This document shows, in pieces, positions 26,274 through 35,396 of a stretch of DNA of 64,000 nucleotides. The DNA is from Kitasatospora azatica KCTC 9699 (GTDB lineage: Bacteria; Actinomycetota; Actinomycetes; Streptomycetales; Streptomycetaceae). The notes beneath the pieces were generated by a model. That model did no database searches and was not told the origin of the DNA. It saw only the letters and a program-made list of their open reading frames with translations. Position numbers and translations under genes: made by a program. The stretch spans positions 248,001 through 312,000 of the forward strand of contig NZ_JQMO01000002.1 of NCBI RefSeq assembly GCF_000744785.1, given 5' to 3'. Position 1 is the stretch's first letter. Each line of letters opens with the position of its first letter.

Positions 26274-27557
26274 CTAGGAGCGTGGGTCGCTAACTGATAG
26301 TGAGTGGGTTCGGATCTGGTGCCGTTTCGTGCTGTAGATCCACAGTGCCGCAGCGCAGGCGGCGACGAGGATCATGGCGATGCCTGTGCCGGTCAGCACC
26401 TGGCGGGCCCCCAGGGCGGTGGTGAGGGGTCCGCCCAGTGCCGCGCCGACGGGCGACGCTGTCAGTAGGACGGACGCGCGCAGGGCAAGGACGGTGGTGA
26501 GTAGGGTTGCCGGGGTGTGGTCCTGGAACAGTTTGAAGGCCAGGGCACTGTAGGGGCCGTAGATCACACCGCCCAGGGTGAAGCCCGCCAGGGAGAACAT
26601 GGCGGGTGCGTGGAGTGCGAAGGGCAGCATGGCCAGGCCGTGACCGGCGATGATGCACAGCAGGACCGGCCACAGCGGTAGGTTCCGCAGGGCGCCGACG
26701 GCCAGGGCTCCACTGACCGCTCCGATGCCGAATGCGGCCCAGTACAGGCCGAGGGCCCCCGCGCCGGCGTGGAGGTCCTGCGCGACGAACAGGGGCAGTG
26801 CGACTTCGACGGGGCCGTAGAACAGGTTGAACAGCCAGGTGACGGCGAGCAGGACGAGCAGTTCGGGCCGGGTGCGCAGGAGGCGCAGGCCTTCACCCGG
26901 TCGGGCGTCGGAGGCAGGCCCGGCGGGCACCGGAGTATCCGGCTCGCCCAGGTGCGCGGTCTGGACGGCCAGTGCGGCGAAGGACAGGGCGTCCAGGCCG
27001 ATGATCCAGGCCGGGGCGATGGCCGCCGCGAGGACTCCGGCGAGCGCTGGGCCCACGATCGTGGACACCCAGCCGCTGGTGCTGAGCAGTGCGTTGGCCG
27101 CCAGGCGCTGCTCGGCGGGGAGGATCTGGGCGGCCATGGCGTACTTGGCGCTGCCACCCCAGGCGTGGAGGAGGGATGAGCCGGCGAGCAGCGTGAGGTA
27201 GAGGGCGGGGTGGAGTAGGCCGAGCGCCCACGCGAGGGGGATGCAGCCGAGGAAGGCCGCGCGCATCCAGGCGTTCGCGCGGATCAGCCGCTGTGCGGGA
27301 AGGGAGCGCAGCCGACGGCCCAGCAGCAGCGCGCCGAGGGCGCCGGGCAGGACATAGGCGGCGACCGCGGCTCCGATCAGCGGGCCGCGCGCACCGGGAG
27401 AGGAGAGCTGCACGGCCAGCCACGCCACCGCGACGACGCTCATCCCGTCGCCGAGGTCGGATACCGCCAGTGCGGGCAGCAGGCGCCGGAACGGGCGGTG
27501 GGCGAAGAGCGGTCGGTACCCCTGGGGCAGCCGACGGAGCAGGCGTGCTGAGATCAT
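26274..27557 (-). CDS. MFS transporter (major facilitator, drug-efflux type)
   Basis: 427 residues from the ATG at 27557, 10-12 predicted helices (YVLPGALGALLLGRRL, ILVAACAAALWIYS and others), of the single-component MFS exporter type. Upstream TTG at 27578 is disfavoured: the promoter inferred from the MerR/SoxR-type spacer would start transcription at about 27557, making the mRNA leaderless. No Shine-Dalgarno is seen, consistent with this. Divergent from a SoxR-like regulator with a palindromic operator in between, so expression is probably switched on by redox-active compounds and the pump exports them. Substrate not known. Confidence 0.9.
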   Translation of the reverse strand: MISARLLRRLPQGYRPLFAHRPFRRLLPALAVSDLGDGMSVVAVAWLAVQLSSPGARGPLIGAAVAAYVLPGALGALLLGRRLRSLPAQRLIRANAWMRAAFLGCIPLAWALGLLHPALYLTLLAGSSLLHAWGGSAKYAMAAQILPAEQRLAANALLSTSGWVSTIVGPALAGVLAAAIAPAWIIGLDALSFAALAVQTAHLGEPDTPVPAGPASDARPGEGLRLLRTRPELLVLLAVTWLFNLFYGPVEVALPLFVAQDLHAGAGALGLYWAAFGIGAVSGALAVGALRNLPLWPVLLCIIAGHGLAMLPFALHAPAMFSLAGFTLGGVIYGPYSALAFKLFQDHTPATLLTTVLALRASVLLTASPVGAALGGPLTTALGARQVLTGTGIAMILVAACAAALWIYSTKRHQIRTHSLSVSDPRS

Positions 27558-27563
27558 GTGGCC

Positions 27564-27594
27564 AGGCAAGCGGTTCAAGCGCGCTTGAAGTCAA
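27564..27594 (-). promoter_or_regulatory. MerR/SoxR-type promoter and operator of the MFS gene
   Basis: Minus strand: -35 TTGACT (27594-27589), 19-base spacer, weak -10 TTGCCT (27569-27564). The spacer contains the perfect 16-base palindrome TTCAAGCGCGCTTGAA (27574-27589). The over-long 19-base spacer with a central palindrome is the hallmark of MerR-family activation by DNA distortion. The start point would fall on the MFS ATG. Confidence 0.7.
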
Positions 27595-27609
27595 ACGACG
27601 GGTGATGCG

Positions 27610-28005
27610 GTGCGATACGTGGGCATCGGGGAGCTGGCGCGCCAGGCGGGCATGCGGGCCTCGGCCCTGCGCTACTACGAGAGCCTGGGGCTCCTGCCCG
27701 CCGCGCGCCGCGAGGGCGGCCGCAGACTGTGGCCTGCCGCCACCTTGCGGCGGATCGCGCTGATCCGGATGTCGCAGCGCGCGGGGTTCACCCTGGCCGA
27801 GATCCGTCGGCTCCTGGACAGTGACACCGGCCAGGGTGCCACTCGCCAGTGGCGGGCCCTGGCCGAACGCAAGCTCCCCGAACTCGACCGTGTCGTCCAG
27901 CAGACCCAGCAACTGCGCGAAGCGGTCGCGGCCTGCCTCGCCTGCGGCTGCATGAACTTCACCGACTGCGAACTCCTGGCCGGCGCACCCGCCGCGGAGA
28001 CGTGA
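27610..28005 (+). CDS. SoxR-like MerR-family redox regulator
   Basis: 131 residues, GTG start at 27610. The N-terminal MerR HTH reads VGIGELARQAGMRASALRYYESLGLLP, followed by a dimerisation helix. Near the C-terminus is CLACGCMNFTDC, which fits the CX2CXCX5C arrangement that binds the [2Fe-2S] cluster in SoxR. The residues between the Cys differ from the common CIGCGCLSLRDC type. In actinomycetes SoxR responds directly to redox-cycling metabolites and activates pumps and enzymes. Here it is divergent from an MFS exporter with a matching operator. Called SoxR-like and not SoxR because the cluster surroundings and length are atypical. Confidence 0.88.
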   Translation: MRYVGIGELARQAGMRASALRYYESLGLLPAARREGGRRLWPAATLRRIALIRMSQRAGFTLAEIRRLLDSDTGQGATRQWRALAERKLPELDRVVQQTQQLREAVAACLACGCMNFTDCELLAGAPAAET

Positions 28006-28082
28006 TCGACTCCTTCCAGCCGGAGGCGACCTCCACCGCGAGGGCATGTCGACCTGCCTTCCTTTCAGCCGCAGGATTTCGT

Positions 28083-28251
28083 CTAGTGCCGCGTCAGGCA
28101 ACCTTTGCCCGTCAAGGAGCGGCGTCCGGTGCGTGCTCTCGGCGTGCCGGCCGGAAGTCCTCGTACTGGACGTACTTGGGCTTTCGGCCGGTGCGGCGAG
28201 AGTGCGTGCCGGGCGTCGCGACGGGGCGAAGGTTGCCTGACGCGGCACTAG
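28083..28251. mobile_element. 169-bp insertion-sequence remnant with terminal inverted repeats
   Basis: The ends CTAGTGCCGCGTCAGGCAACCTT are perfect inverted repeats for 23 bases and nearly so for about 31. Flanking TA/CTAG fits the IS630-type TA target preference. Reading the minus strand from about 28225 to 28112 gives an ORF tail containing HSRRTGRKPKYVQYEDFRPA and a stop just inside the left repeat. This looks like the C-terminus of a DDE transposase. The element is thus an internally deleted derivative (MITE-like) that could still be mobilised in trans. Confidence 0.75.
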
Positions 28252-28291
28252 GTCCAGGCAATGCTCCAGCGGTCAGGTTCGGGCTTTCCCC

Positions 28292-31200
28292 TCACGCACC
28301 CCCCACCAGTGCCGTCTGGATCAGCGCCGCTCCTCGACGCGTCACCAACTGCGCCCGTCCCACCGGCAGTTTCAGGGGCATCGTGCTTCCGAGGAACGGG
28401 CCCTCCTCCCTCGGGGTGGAGAGCATCAGGCCGGGCGTGCCCAGGTCCCACAGGCGCCGCATCACCGGGTCGCCCATGGAGCGGCCGGCGCCGGCGCTGG
28501 AGCGGGCGACGACCAGGTGCAGGCCGATCTCGTTGCCCTGGGCCAGGAGGTCCATCAGGGGGGCGAGCGGGCTGTCCATCGGGGAGGAGAGCAGGTCGTA
28601 GTCGTCGACCAGGACGTAGAGGATCGGGCCGATCCACCAGTCGCGCAGCCGCAAGCGGCCCGGGGCGATGTCGGGGCCGGGGACCCGTTCCCGGAGGATG
28701 GAGACGGCTTCCTTGACGTTGGAGGCGAGTGCGCCGCTGGAGACGGAGTAGCCGAGTTGGTGGTCGGCGGGGACGATGTCGTAGAGGTCGCGGCGGGTGT
28801 CGGCGAGCAACACCCGGGCTTCGTCGGGGTTGTAGCGGGCGGCGACGGCCCGGGCGACCACCCGGAGCAGGTTGGTCTTGCCCATCTCGGTGTCGCCGAA
28901 GATCATCAGGTGGGGTTGCTGCTCGAAGTCGTGCCAGACGGTGCCGAGTCCGGCCTCGTCCCAGCCGATCGGGACCCTCAGGTCGCCGTCGGGGGCGGGC
29001 AGGTCGCGGACGTGCAGCACGTTGGGCAGCAGGCGGACGGCGGGGGCCCGGGCGCCGGTCCAGGCGGCGGCGATCTCCTCGACCAGTTCGCGGGTCGCCT
29101 CGGCGAGGCCCTCGGCGGTGGGGCGGCCGTCGATCCGGGGCAGCGCGGTCAGGAAGTGCATGGCGTCGCGGGTCAGGCCGCGGCCGGGCTGTTCGGGGAC
29201 GCCGGCGGCGAGGCGGGGGTTGACCTCGGAGTCGATGTGGTCGGGCAGCCGCAGCTCGAACTTGGTGGCGAGCTGGTCGCGCAGCCAGGGGCGGATCTCG
29301 TTCCAGCGCACACCGCTGACCACCAGGTGGATGCCGTAGGTGAGGCCGCGGGCGGCGAGTTCCTGGATCGAGGTCTCCAGCTTCTCGTAGTCGGAGTGCA
29401 GGGTGAACCAGCCGTCGATCACCAGGAAGACGTCGCCGTACGGGTCTTCGCTGAAGTGCCCGTCGCGGCGCAGCTTGCGGTAGGCGGCCATCGACTCGAC
29501 CTCGTGGGCGCGGAACAGCTCCTCGCGGGTGGCCAGCAGCCCGACCATCTCGGCGACCGTCCGGTTGACCTTCTCCGGTTCCAGCCGGCTGGCCACGCTG
29601 CCCAGGTGCGGCAGGCCGCGCAGCGCGGTGAGCGTGCCGCCGCCGAAGTCCAGGCAGTAGAACTGGACTTCGCGCGGGGTGTGGAGCAGAGCGAGGGAGA
29701 GCAGCAGGCTGCGGACCAGGGTGCTCTTGCCGGCCTGTGAGGCACCGGCGATGCCGACGTGGCCCGCGCCGCCGGACAGGTCGGCCATCAGCAGGTCGCG
29801 GCGCTGGTCGCCGGGGCGGTCCACCACGCCGACGGGGACGCGCAGTTCGCCGCGGTGCGGGGAGCCGGCGGCCTGCAGTCCGAAGTCGGGGTCCTCCTCG
29901 ACGGGCGGCAGGATCTCGTCCAGCAGCGGCGGTTCGGACAGCGGCGGCAGCCAGACCTGGTGGGCCGGCGGGCCCTGGTCGCGCAGCCGCTCGATGATCA
30001 CCTGCATCACGGTCTCGCCGGTCTCGTCCACCTCGGCCACCGGCTCAACCGGCTCAACCGGCTCAACCGGCTCAACCGGAACCGGCTCAACCGGAACCGG
30101 CTCCTCGGTCTCCACGGTGCGCGGCTCCAGGAACCGGGTGGAGTAGGGCACGATCTGCTGCTGGATGACGGCCTCGCGGCGGACCGGCTTCTCCTTGCCG
30201 TAGGGCCCGGAGACGTAGGCCGCCTTGAACCGGGTGAGGCTGGAGGTGCCGGTCTTGAGGTAGCCGTTGCCGGGCGCGGAGGGCAGTTCGTAGGCGTCGG
30301 TGACGCCGAGCACGCTGCGGCTCTCGGAGGCGGAGAAGGTGCGCAGTCCGATCCGGTAGGACAGGTGGGACTCCAGGGCGTGCATCCGGCCTTCGTCGAC
30401 GCGCTGCGAGGCGAGCAGCAGGTGCATGCCCAACGACCGTCCCAGGCGCCCGATCATCACGAACAGGTCGATGAACTCGCGTTTGGTGGCGAGCAGTTCG
30501 CTGAACTCGTCGACCACCAGGTAGAGCGTGGGCAGCGGGTCGAGGGTGGCGCCGGCGGCGCGCGCCTTCTCGTAGTCGTGGATCGAGCTGAAGTTGCCGG
30601 CGTGCCGCAGCAGTTCCTGCCGGCGGTTCATCTCACTGGTGATCGCGTCGTGCATCCGGTCCACCAGCGGCAGTTCGTCGGCCAGATTGGTGATCACGGC
30701 GGAGGTGTGCGGCAGGTCGTCGAGGCCGAGGAAGGTGGCGCCGCCCTTGAAGTCGACCAGGACGAAGTTGAGCACCTCGGAGGAGTGGGTGACGGCCAGC
30801 GCCAGGATCAGGGTGCGCAGCAGCTCGCTCTTGCCGGAGCCGGTGGCGCCGATCAGCATGCCGTGCGGGCCCATGCCGCCGCGCGCCGCCTCCTTGATGT
30901 CCAGTTCGACGGGTGTGCCGTCCTCGGCCACGCCGATCGGCACCCGCAGCTGGTCCCAGGTGGAGCGGGCCTTCCAGGTGACGGCCGGGTCGAGGGTGCG
31001 GGCGTCGCCGATGCCGAGCAGCGAGCTCAGGTCGATGTCGGTGGCCAGCGGTTGGGCGGATTCGGTGGAGATGCCGAGCCGGAAGGGGGCGATCACCTCG
31101 GCCAGTGCCGAACAGCGGGTGGTGCTGAGGGTGCTGGGGACGCAGATCTCGGTGAAGGTGTCCTTGCCGGCCCGGTCCGCGCCGACCAGTTCGATCTTCT

Positions 31201-32296
31201 CGGGTGCGGTGCGCAGTCGCAGCGTGGTCTTGCCGGCCTTCCAGGGCAGGCCGTCGGCGACGTCGAGCAGCACGGTGTTGCGGTAGCCGGCGGTGGCGGC
31301 CTGCGAGCCGTCGGGCAGCCGCACGCCGTCCAGCACGATGACCACGTAGGGCTCGCCGGGGTTGGGGGTGGGCCGGGGGTCGAACCGCGGGCGCTCCCGG
31401 AACTGGTCGCCGCCGAGCAGGTTCTCCAGGTCGGTGTAGCTGTTGCTGACCAGCCGGACGTTGCCGGAGGCGTCGCGTTCGGTGGGGTGCTGGGCGTGCG
31501 GCAGCCACTTGACCCACTCCCAGTCCGGCTGCCGGTCGGGGGCCGCGCAGACGGCGATCCGCAGGTCCTCGGGGGCGTGGAAGGTGGCCAGTTCGGCGAG
31601 CATCGCGCGGACCACGCCGCGCGAGACCTGCTCGTCGCCGCTGAACTGCACCCGCCCGAAGACGCGCAGGTAGACGGCGATCGGCAGCTGCGGAACGGTG
31701 CCGTAGGCGCTGATGAAACGCCGCAGCGCGCCCGCGCAGAGCGGCTCCAGGTCCTCCACCGGCTTGGTCTGCGGGGGCGTCAGCTGGACGGACAGCCGCT
31801 GCGGGCCGGTGCCGATCCGCACCTCGCCGAAGTCCGGGTGGTTGGTGCGCCGTTCCCACAGCCGCCGGCTCATCGCCATCGACCACAGGCCCGCGTGGTC
31901 GGGGTGGATCCAGGCCGTGTGCTCGCGCTGCTGGTCGATCATCGCCCGCACCTTGCGCCGCATCTGGCCCAGGTAACGCATGTAGTCGCGGCGTTCGCCG
32001 CGCAGCTTCGCCTTTCGGTCGCCGCCGCTGCGGCCCAGGCCGCCCGCGGCCATGCCCACGCTGGACATCGCCATCATGCCGGCCGACAGGTAGCTCATGG
32101 TGTGGTTGCTGCCGGGCTGGGCGAAGAACAGCATCGAGGCGCCGGAGCCGGCCGCCATCGGCAGCATCATCAGCGCCATGCCCAGGTTGCCGCGCCCGGC
32201 CTCGGGCAGCACCGGCGGTTCCTGCAGCGCCAGTTCGCCCTGCGGAGCCGGCGGCACCTTCTGGCGTGGCGGTCGGCGGAAGACCACGGTGGTCAC
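28292..32296 (-). CDS. eccC: Type VII secretion protein EccC (FtsK/SpoIIIE ATPase)
   Basis: 1,334 residues, a single-chain EccC. The GTG at 32296 has GAAGGAGG six bases upstream and gives the family N-terminus (TTVVFRRPPRQ). Two membrane helices lie near residues 45-95. Three FtsK-type ATPase domains follow. Domain 1 (P-loop GATGSGKS at about 482, VVDE Walker B) looks active. Domain 2 (GASQAGKS at about 850) has IDG in place of DE; domain 3 (GDTEMGKT at about 1,130) has VDDYD. An EPV-repeat linker (about residues 735-755) sits between domains 1 and 2. EccC is the motor that recognises Esx-type C-terminal signals. Divergent from eccD. Confidence 0.95.
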   Translation of the reverse strand: MTTVVFRRPPRQKVPPAPQGELALQEPPVLPEAGRGNLGMALMMLPMAAGSGASMLFFAQPGSNHTMSYLSAGMMAMSSVGMAAGGLGRSGGDRKAKLRGERRDYMRYLGQMRRKVRAMIDQQREHTAWIHPDHAGLWSMAMSRRLWERRTNHPDFGEVRIGTGPQRLSVQLTPPQTKPVEDLEPLCAGALRRFISAYGTVPQLPIAVYLRVFGRVQFSGDEQVSRGVVRAMLAELATFHAPEDLRIAVCAAPDRQPDWEWVKWLPHAQHPTERDASGNVRLVSNSYTDLENLLGGDQFRERPRFDPRPTPNPGEPYVVIVLDGVRLPDGSQAATAGYRNTVLLDVADGLPWKAGKTTLRLRTAPEKIELVGADRAGKDTFTEICVPSTLSTTRCSALAEVIAPFRLGISTESAQPLATDIDLSSLLGIGDARTLDPAVTWKARSTWDQLRVPIGVAEDGTPVELDIKEAARGGMGPHGMLIGATGSGKSELLRTLILALAVTHSSEVLNFVLVDFKGGATFLGLDDLPHTSAVITNLADELPLVDRMHDAITSEMNRRQELLRHAGNFSSIHDYEKARAAGATLDPLPTLYLVVDEFSELLATKREFIDLFVMIGRLGRSLGMHLLLASQRVDEGRMHALESHLSYRIGLRTFSASESRSVLGVTDAYELPSAPGNGYLKTGTSSLTRFKAAYVSGPYGKEKPVRREAVIQQQIVPYSTRFLEPRTVETEEPVPVEPVPVEPVEPVEPVEPVAEVDETGETVMQVIIERLRDQGPPAHQVWLPPLSEPPLLDEILPPVEEDPDFGLQAAGSPHRGELRVPVGVVDRPGDQRRDLLMADLSGGAGHVGIAGASQAGKSTLVRSLLLSLALLHTPREVQFYCLDFGGGTLTALRGLPHLGSVASRLEPEKVNRTVAEMVGLLATREELFRAHEVESMAAYRKLRRDGHFSEDPYGDVFLVIDGWFTLHSDYEKLETSIQELAARGLTYGIHLVVSGVRWNEIRPWLRDQLATKFELRLPDHIDSEVNPRLAAGVPEQPGRGLTRDAMHFLTALPRIDGRPTAEGLAEATRELVEEIAAAWTGARAPAVRLLPNVLHVRDLPAPDGDLRVPIGWDEAGLGTVWHDFEQQPHLMIFGDTEMGKTNLLRVVARAVAARYNPDEARVLLADTRRDLYDIVPADHQLGYSVSSGALASNVKEAVSILRERVPGPDIAPGRLRLRDWWIGPILYVLVDDYDLLSSPMDSPLAPLMDLLAQGNEIGLHLVVARSSAGAGRSMGDPVMRRLWDLGTPGLMLSTPREEGPFLGSTMPLKLPVGRAQLVTRRGAALIQTALVGGA
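30036..30102 (-). repeat. EPV-encoding tandem repeat in eccC
   Basis: Nine-base unit GGCTCAACC (plus-strand reading) repeated in tandem with GGAACC variants, encoding a string of Glu-Pro-Val in the linker between ATPase domains 1 and 2 of EccC. Copy number may vary between strains. Confidence 0.65.
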
Positions 32297-32356
32297 GGCT
32301 GCCTCCTTCGATGGACGGGCGGCCCCCGGGCGAGCTATACGGGTGGCACCCGTGGA

Positions 32357-32422
32357 CACGACCGAACCGGCAGCGGGGTTCGACCGTGGGCACGACCGAA
32401 CCGGCGGCGGGGTTCGACCGTG
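32357..32422 (+). promoter_or_regulatory. Two 32-bp direct repeats in the eccC/eccD divergent promoter
   Basis: CACGACCGAACCGGC and GCGGGGTTCGACCGTG form the two halves of a unit at 32357-32388 and again at 32391-32422, with one mismatch and a 34-base period. Each unit contains an interrupted dyad (CGAACC, eight bases, GGTTCG) and the 10-mer GGTTCGACCG (32377 and 32411), which recurs at 38746. The position between divergent type VII genes suggests an operator controlling both. Confidence 0.65.
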
Positions 32423-32478
32423 TCCTGGAGTGCGGGGCCGCCGGGTGCCGCCGACGATCCGTCATCTGGGGCGACGAC

Positions 32479-33855
32479 ATGCCGAACGACCTGTGCCGAC
32501 TGGTTCTGGTGACCTCCGACCGAGCGTTGGACGTCGCGGTGCCGGCCGACGTACCGATCTCCTACCTGCTGCCCACCCTGCTCCGGCACGCCGGCGGTGA
32601 CCTGGCCGACGGCGGCACCGAGCACGAGGGCTGGGTGCTGCAGCGGCTCGGCGAGGCGCCGCTCGACGAGGACGCCACCGTCGCCGCCGCCGGGCTGCAC
32701 GACGGCGACCGGCTCTACTTCCGGCCGCGCCGCGAGCAGTTGCCCGCGATCGACTTCGACGACCTGGTGGCGGGCCTGTCCCAGGGCATCAGCGAGCGGC
32801 CGGACCGCTGGACCGCGGCGATGACCCGGTGGATGTTCCTCGGCCTGCTCACCGCCGCACTGGCGATCGGTCTGGCGCTGGTGCTGCTGCCGGGCAGCTC
32901 CGCGCCGCGCGGGTACGCGGCCGGCGGCGTGGCGCTGGTGCTGCTGCTCACCGGCACGGTGGCCAGCCGGGCGCTCGGCGACGCCACCGCCGGCCTGCTG
33001 CTCGGCTGCGCGGCGCTGCCCTACGGCGCGCTGGGCGGGCTGCTCGCCCAGGCCCCACGGGCCGGGCAGGGGCTGGGGGCGCCGGCGCTGCTCAGCGCCT
33101 CGGCCTGCGTGCTGGTCTGTGCGGTGCTCGGCGCCCTGGGGGTCGGTGTCCACCGGCGGGTCTTCCTGGCGGTCGGCACGGCCGCGCTCTGCGGCGCGGT
33201 GGGCGGGGTGATCGCCACCGGCACAGCGGCCACCGGTGTCGGTGCGGGCGCCTGTGTGGCGGTGCTGGCGCTGGCGCTCAATCCGCTGGTGCCGACCCTG
33301 TCGTTCCGGCTGGCCGGCCTGCGGGTGCCGCCGCTGCCCGCCGACGTGGACGAGCTGCTGAAGAACACCGAGCCGCTGGACGCCGAGCGGCTGGCCGAAC
33401 GGGCCGCCGCCACCGACCAGTTCATGGCCGCGCTGTTCTTCGCCACCGGCGCCACCTGCGTCGGCGCGCTGACCGCGCTGGGGCACGGGCGCGGCTGGGG
33501 GGCGCCGGCCGTGATCCTCTGCGTCTGCGCGGGGCTGCTGCTGCGCTCCCGGCTGCTGATCAGCGGCTGGCAGCGGCTGGCCCTGCTGGTGCCGGCCGCG
33601 TACGGCCTGGCGGTGCTGGCCGTGCACCTGGCCGCCGGGGCCGACCAGGTGCGGCGCCTCGGCGTCGGCCTGGGCGCCGTGCTGGCCGCGAGCCTGCTGC
33701 TGCTGTCGCTGTCCCGGACGATGCCCGAGCGGCGCCTGCTGCCCTACTGGGGCCGGGCGGCCGAGATCCTGGAGATCCTGGTCGCGGTCGCGCTGGCGCC
33801 GCTGGCCGTGGCCGTGCTCGGCGTCTTCGGCTGGGCCCACGCCCTCGGTGCCTGA
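32479..33855 (+). CDS. eccD: Type VII secretion integral membrane protein EccD
   Basis: 458 residues from the ATG at 32479. The N-terminal 85 residues are a YukD/ubiquitin-like domain (CRLVLVTSDRALDVAVPADVPI, DGDRLYFRPRREQLPAIDFDD). After a helical link come about eleven transmembrane helices made of Ala/Leu/Gly, as in EccD, which forms the membrane vestibule of the ESX complex. A cytoplasmic segment LRVPPLPADVDELLKNTEPLD lies in the middle. The start is weakly supported (GGGG eight bases upstream) but all residues upstream are low-complexity. Followed 66 bases later by eccB. Confidence 0.93.
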   Translation: MPNDLCRLVLVTSDRALDVAVPADVPISYLLPTLLRHAGGDLADGGTEHEGWVLQRLGEAPLDEDATVAAAGLHDGDRLYFRPRREQLPAIDFDDLVAGLSQGISERPDRWTAAMTRWMFLGLLTAALAIGLALVLLPGSSAPRGYAAGGVALVLLLTGTVASRALGDATAGLLLGCAALPYGALGGLLAQAPRAGQGLGAPALLSASACVLVCAVLGALGVGVHRRVFLAVGTAALCGAVGGVIATGTAATGVGAGACVAVLALALNPLVPTLSFRLAGLRVPPLPADVDELLKNTEPLDAERLAERAAATDQFMAALFFATGATCVGALTALGHGRGWGAPAVILCVCAGLLLRSRLLISGWQRLALLVPAAYGLAVLAVHLAAGADQVRRLGVGLGAVLAASLLLLSLSRTMPERRLLPYWGRAAEILEILVAVALAPLAVAVLGVFGWAHALGA

Positions 33856-33921
33856 CCTCCCGCCCGACGCCATCCCGCCCGACGCCACCCCCCGCGCGAA
33901 CCACAACTGACGGAGCATCAG

Positions 33922-35396
33922 ATGCAGACCCGGCGCGACCAGTTGCAGGCCCACCTGTTCGTGGTGGGACGGCTCGTATCCGGCCTCGTGCACGGGGAGC
34001 CGGACGTACCGCAGACGCCCATGCGGCGCTCCACCATGGGGTTCTTCGCCGGCACCATGCTGACCATCCTGATCGTCGCGGGCGTCGCGGTGGCCGGGTT
34101 CATCTCGCCGCCGCCGAAGTCCGAGCTCGGCTCGCCCAACACGATCCTGGTGGAGAAGGAGACCGGCGCCCGATTCCTGTTCGCCGACGGCCAGTTGCGA
34201 CCGGTGCTGAACCACACCTCGGCCCTGCTGGTGGTCGGCAGCGCCACCCCGGCGGTGAAGACGGTGACCCGGGCCTCGCTCAGCGGGGTGCCGCACGGGC
34301 TGCCGGTGGGCATCCCGGACGCACCCGAGTCGCTGCCCACCGCGACCGCGCTGACCACCGGCCCGTGGTCGGTCTGCGCGACCAGCGTGCCCGACCCGAA
34401 CGGCCAGCCGCGCCCGGTGGTCACCGTCGAGGTCGGCGCCGGCAAGCCGGTCACCGCGCTGGACGACGGGCGCGCGCTGGTGGTCCGCACCCCCGACGGC
34501 GCCGGCTACCTCGCCTGGCACGACCGCCGGTTCAGGATGTCCGGCACCGCCCGCACGGCGCTCGGCTACGAGGGCGTCCAGCCGCTGCCGGTGGGCGCCG
34601 CCTGGCTGGACGCGCTGCCGGCCGGCCCCGATCTGAAGGCCCGTCAGATCCCCGGCCGAGGCCAGAGCGGCCCGGTGATCGACGGCCGGGCGACCAGGGT
34701 CGGCCAGATCCTCAAGGCGGACAACCCGGCCGCCAAGGGCGACTACTTCGTGCTGCTCGCCGACGGGCTGTCGCCGCTCTCCCCGGTGGACGAGGCGCTG
34801 CTGCTCGGCGACCCGGGCTCCCAGGCCGCCTACGGGGACCAGACGGTGGCCCCGATCACGGTCAGCTCGGCCGCGCTGGCCGCCGCCCACCACTCCGCCG
34901 TCTCCTCGGTGACGGCCGACTACCCGCCCAGCGTCCCGCAGCCGCTCGGCGTCACCTCGGGCTCCCAGCGGGTGGCCTGCTACACGGTCGCGCCGGGTGC
35001 GCAGGCCGGGCCGACGGTCACCGTCGGGACGGCGGACGCACCCGACCCGCTGCAGGCGCTGCCCCCGCAGCCGACCCAACTGGGCACCGGGGACAGCGCG
35101 GTGGCCGACCACGTGCTGGTGCCCCCGGTGGCGGGCTGCTGGCGGCGGCGCTGCCCGCGCCCGGGGTGACCAGCGGCACCCTGTACCTGATCACCGACCT
35201 CGGCATCAAGTTCCCGCTGGCCTCGGCGGACGTGGCGAAGACCCTCGGGTACACCGGCACTACTGCGCTGCCGGTGCCGACCGAGCTGCTCGCGCTGCTG
35301 CCCACCGGGCCCTCGCTGGACCCCGCGGCCGCCTCGGCGACCCTCCCGCTGCCGACCGCGCCGCCGGCCATCGGGAGCCCCACCGCGACCGGCTGA
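33922..35396 (+). CDS. eccB: Type VII secretion protein EccB, frame broken at 35122-35126
   Basis: The ATG frame at 33922 gives the EccB N-terminus (QTRRDQLQAHLFVVGRLVSG), one transmembrane helix (about residues 40-62) and the repeat-rich periplasmic domain (KETGARFLFADGQLRPVLN, KADNPAAKGDYFVLLADG). It then runs off frame and stops at 35169. The normal C-terminal end (GVTSGTLYLITDLGIKFPLA...KTLGYTGTTALPVPTELLALLP) is intact in another frame to 35396. Inserting one C in the five-C run at 35122-35126 gives VPPGGGLLAAALPAPG and a continuous protein of about 491 residues. Either a sequencing error or a real single-base loss; the latter would inactivate the secretion machine. EccB anchors the ESX complex in the envelope. 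Confidence 0.9.

Noticed and set aside
28006..28290. A gene in the stretch after the SoxR-like gene
   Set aside because: Only the insertion-sequence remnant and its transposase tail are present; other frames lack start, bias and motifs.
29759..32512. A 917-codon plus-strand frame over eccC
   Set aside because: Antisense shadow of the FtsK-type ATPase; low-complexity translation.
32335..35112. A 925-codon minus-strand frame over eccD and eccB
   Set aside because: Both sense genes have family motifs; the antisense frame is an artefact of GC bias.
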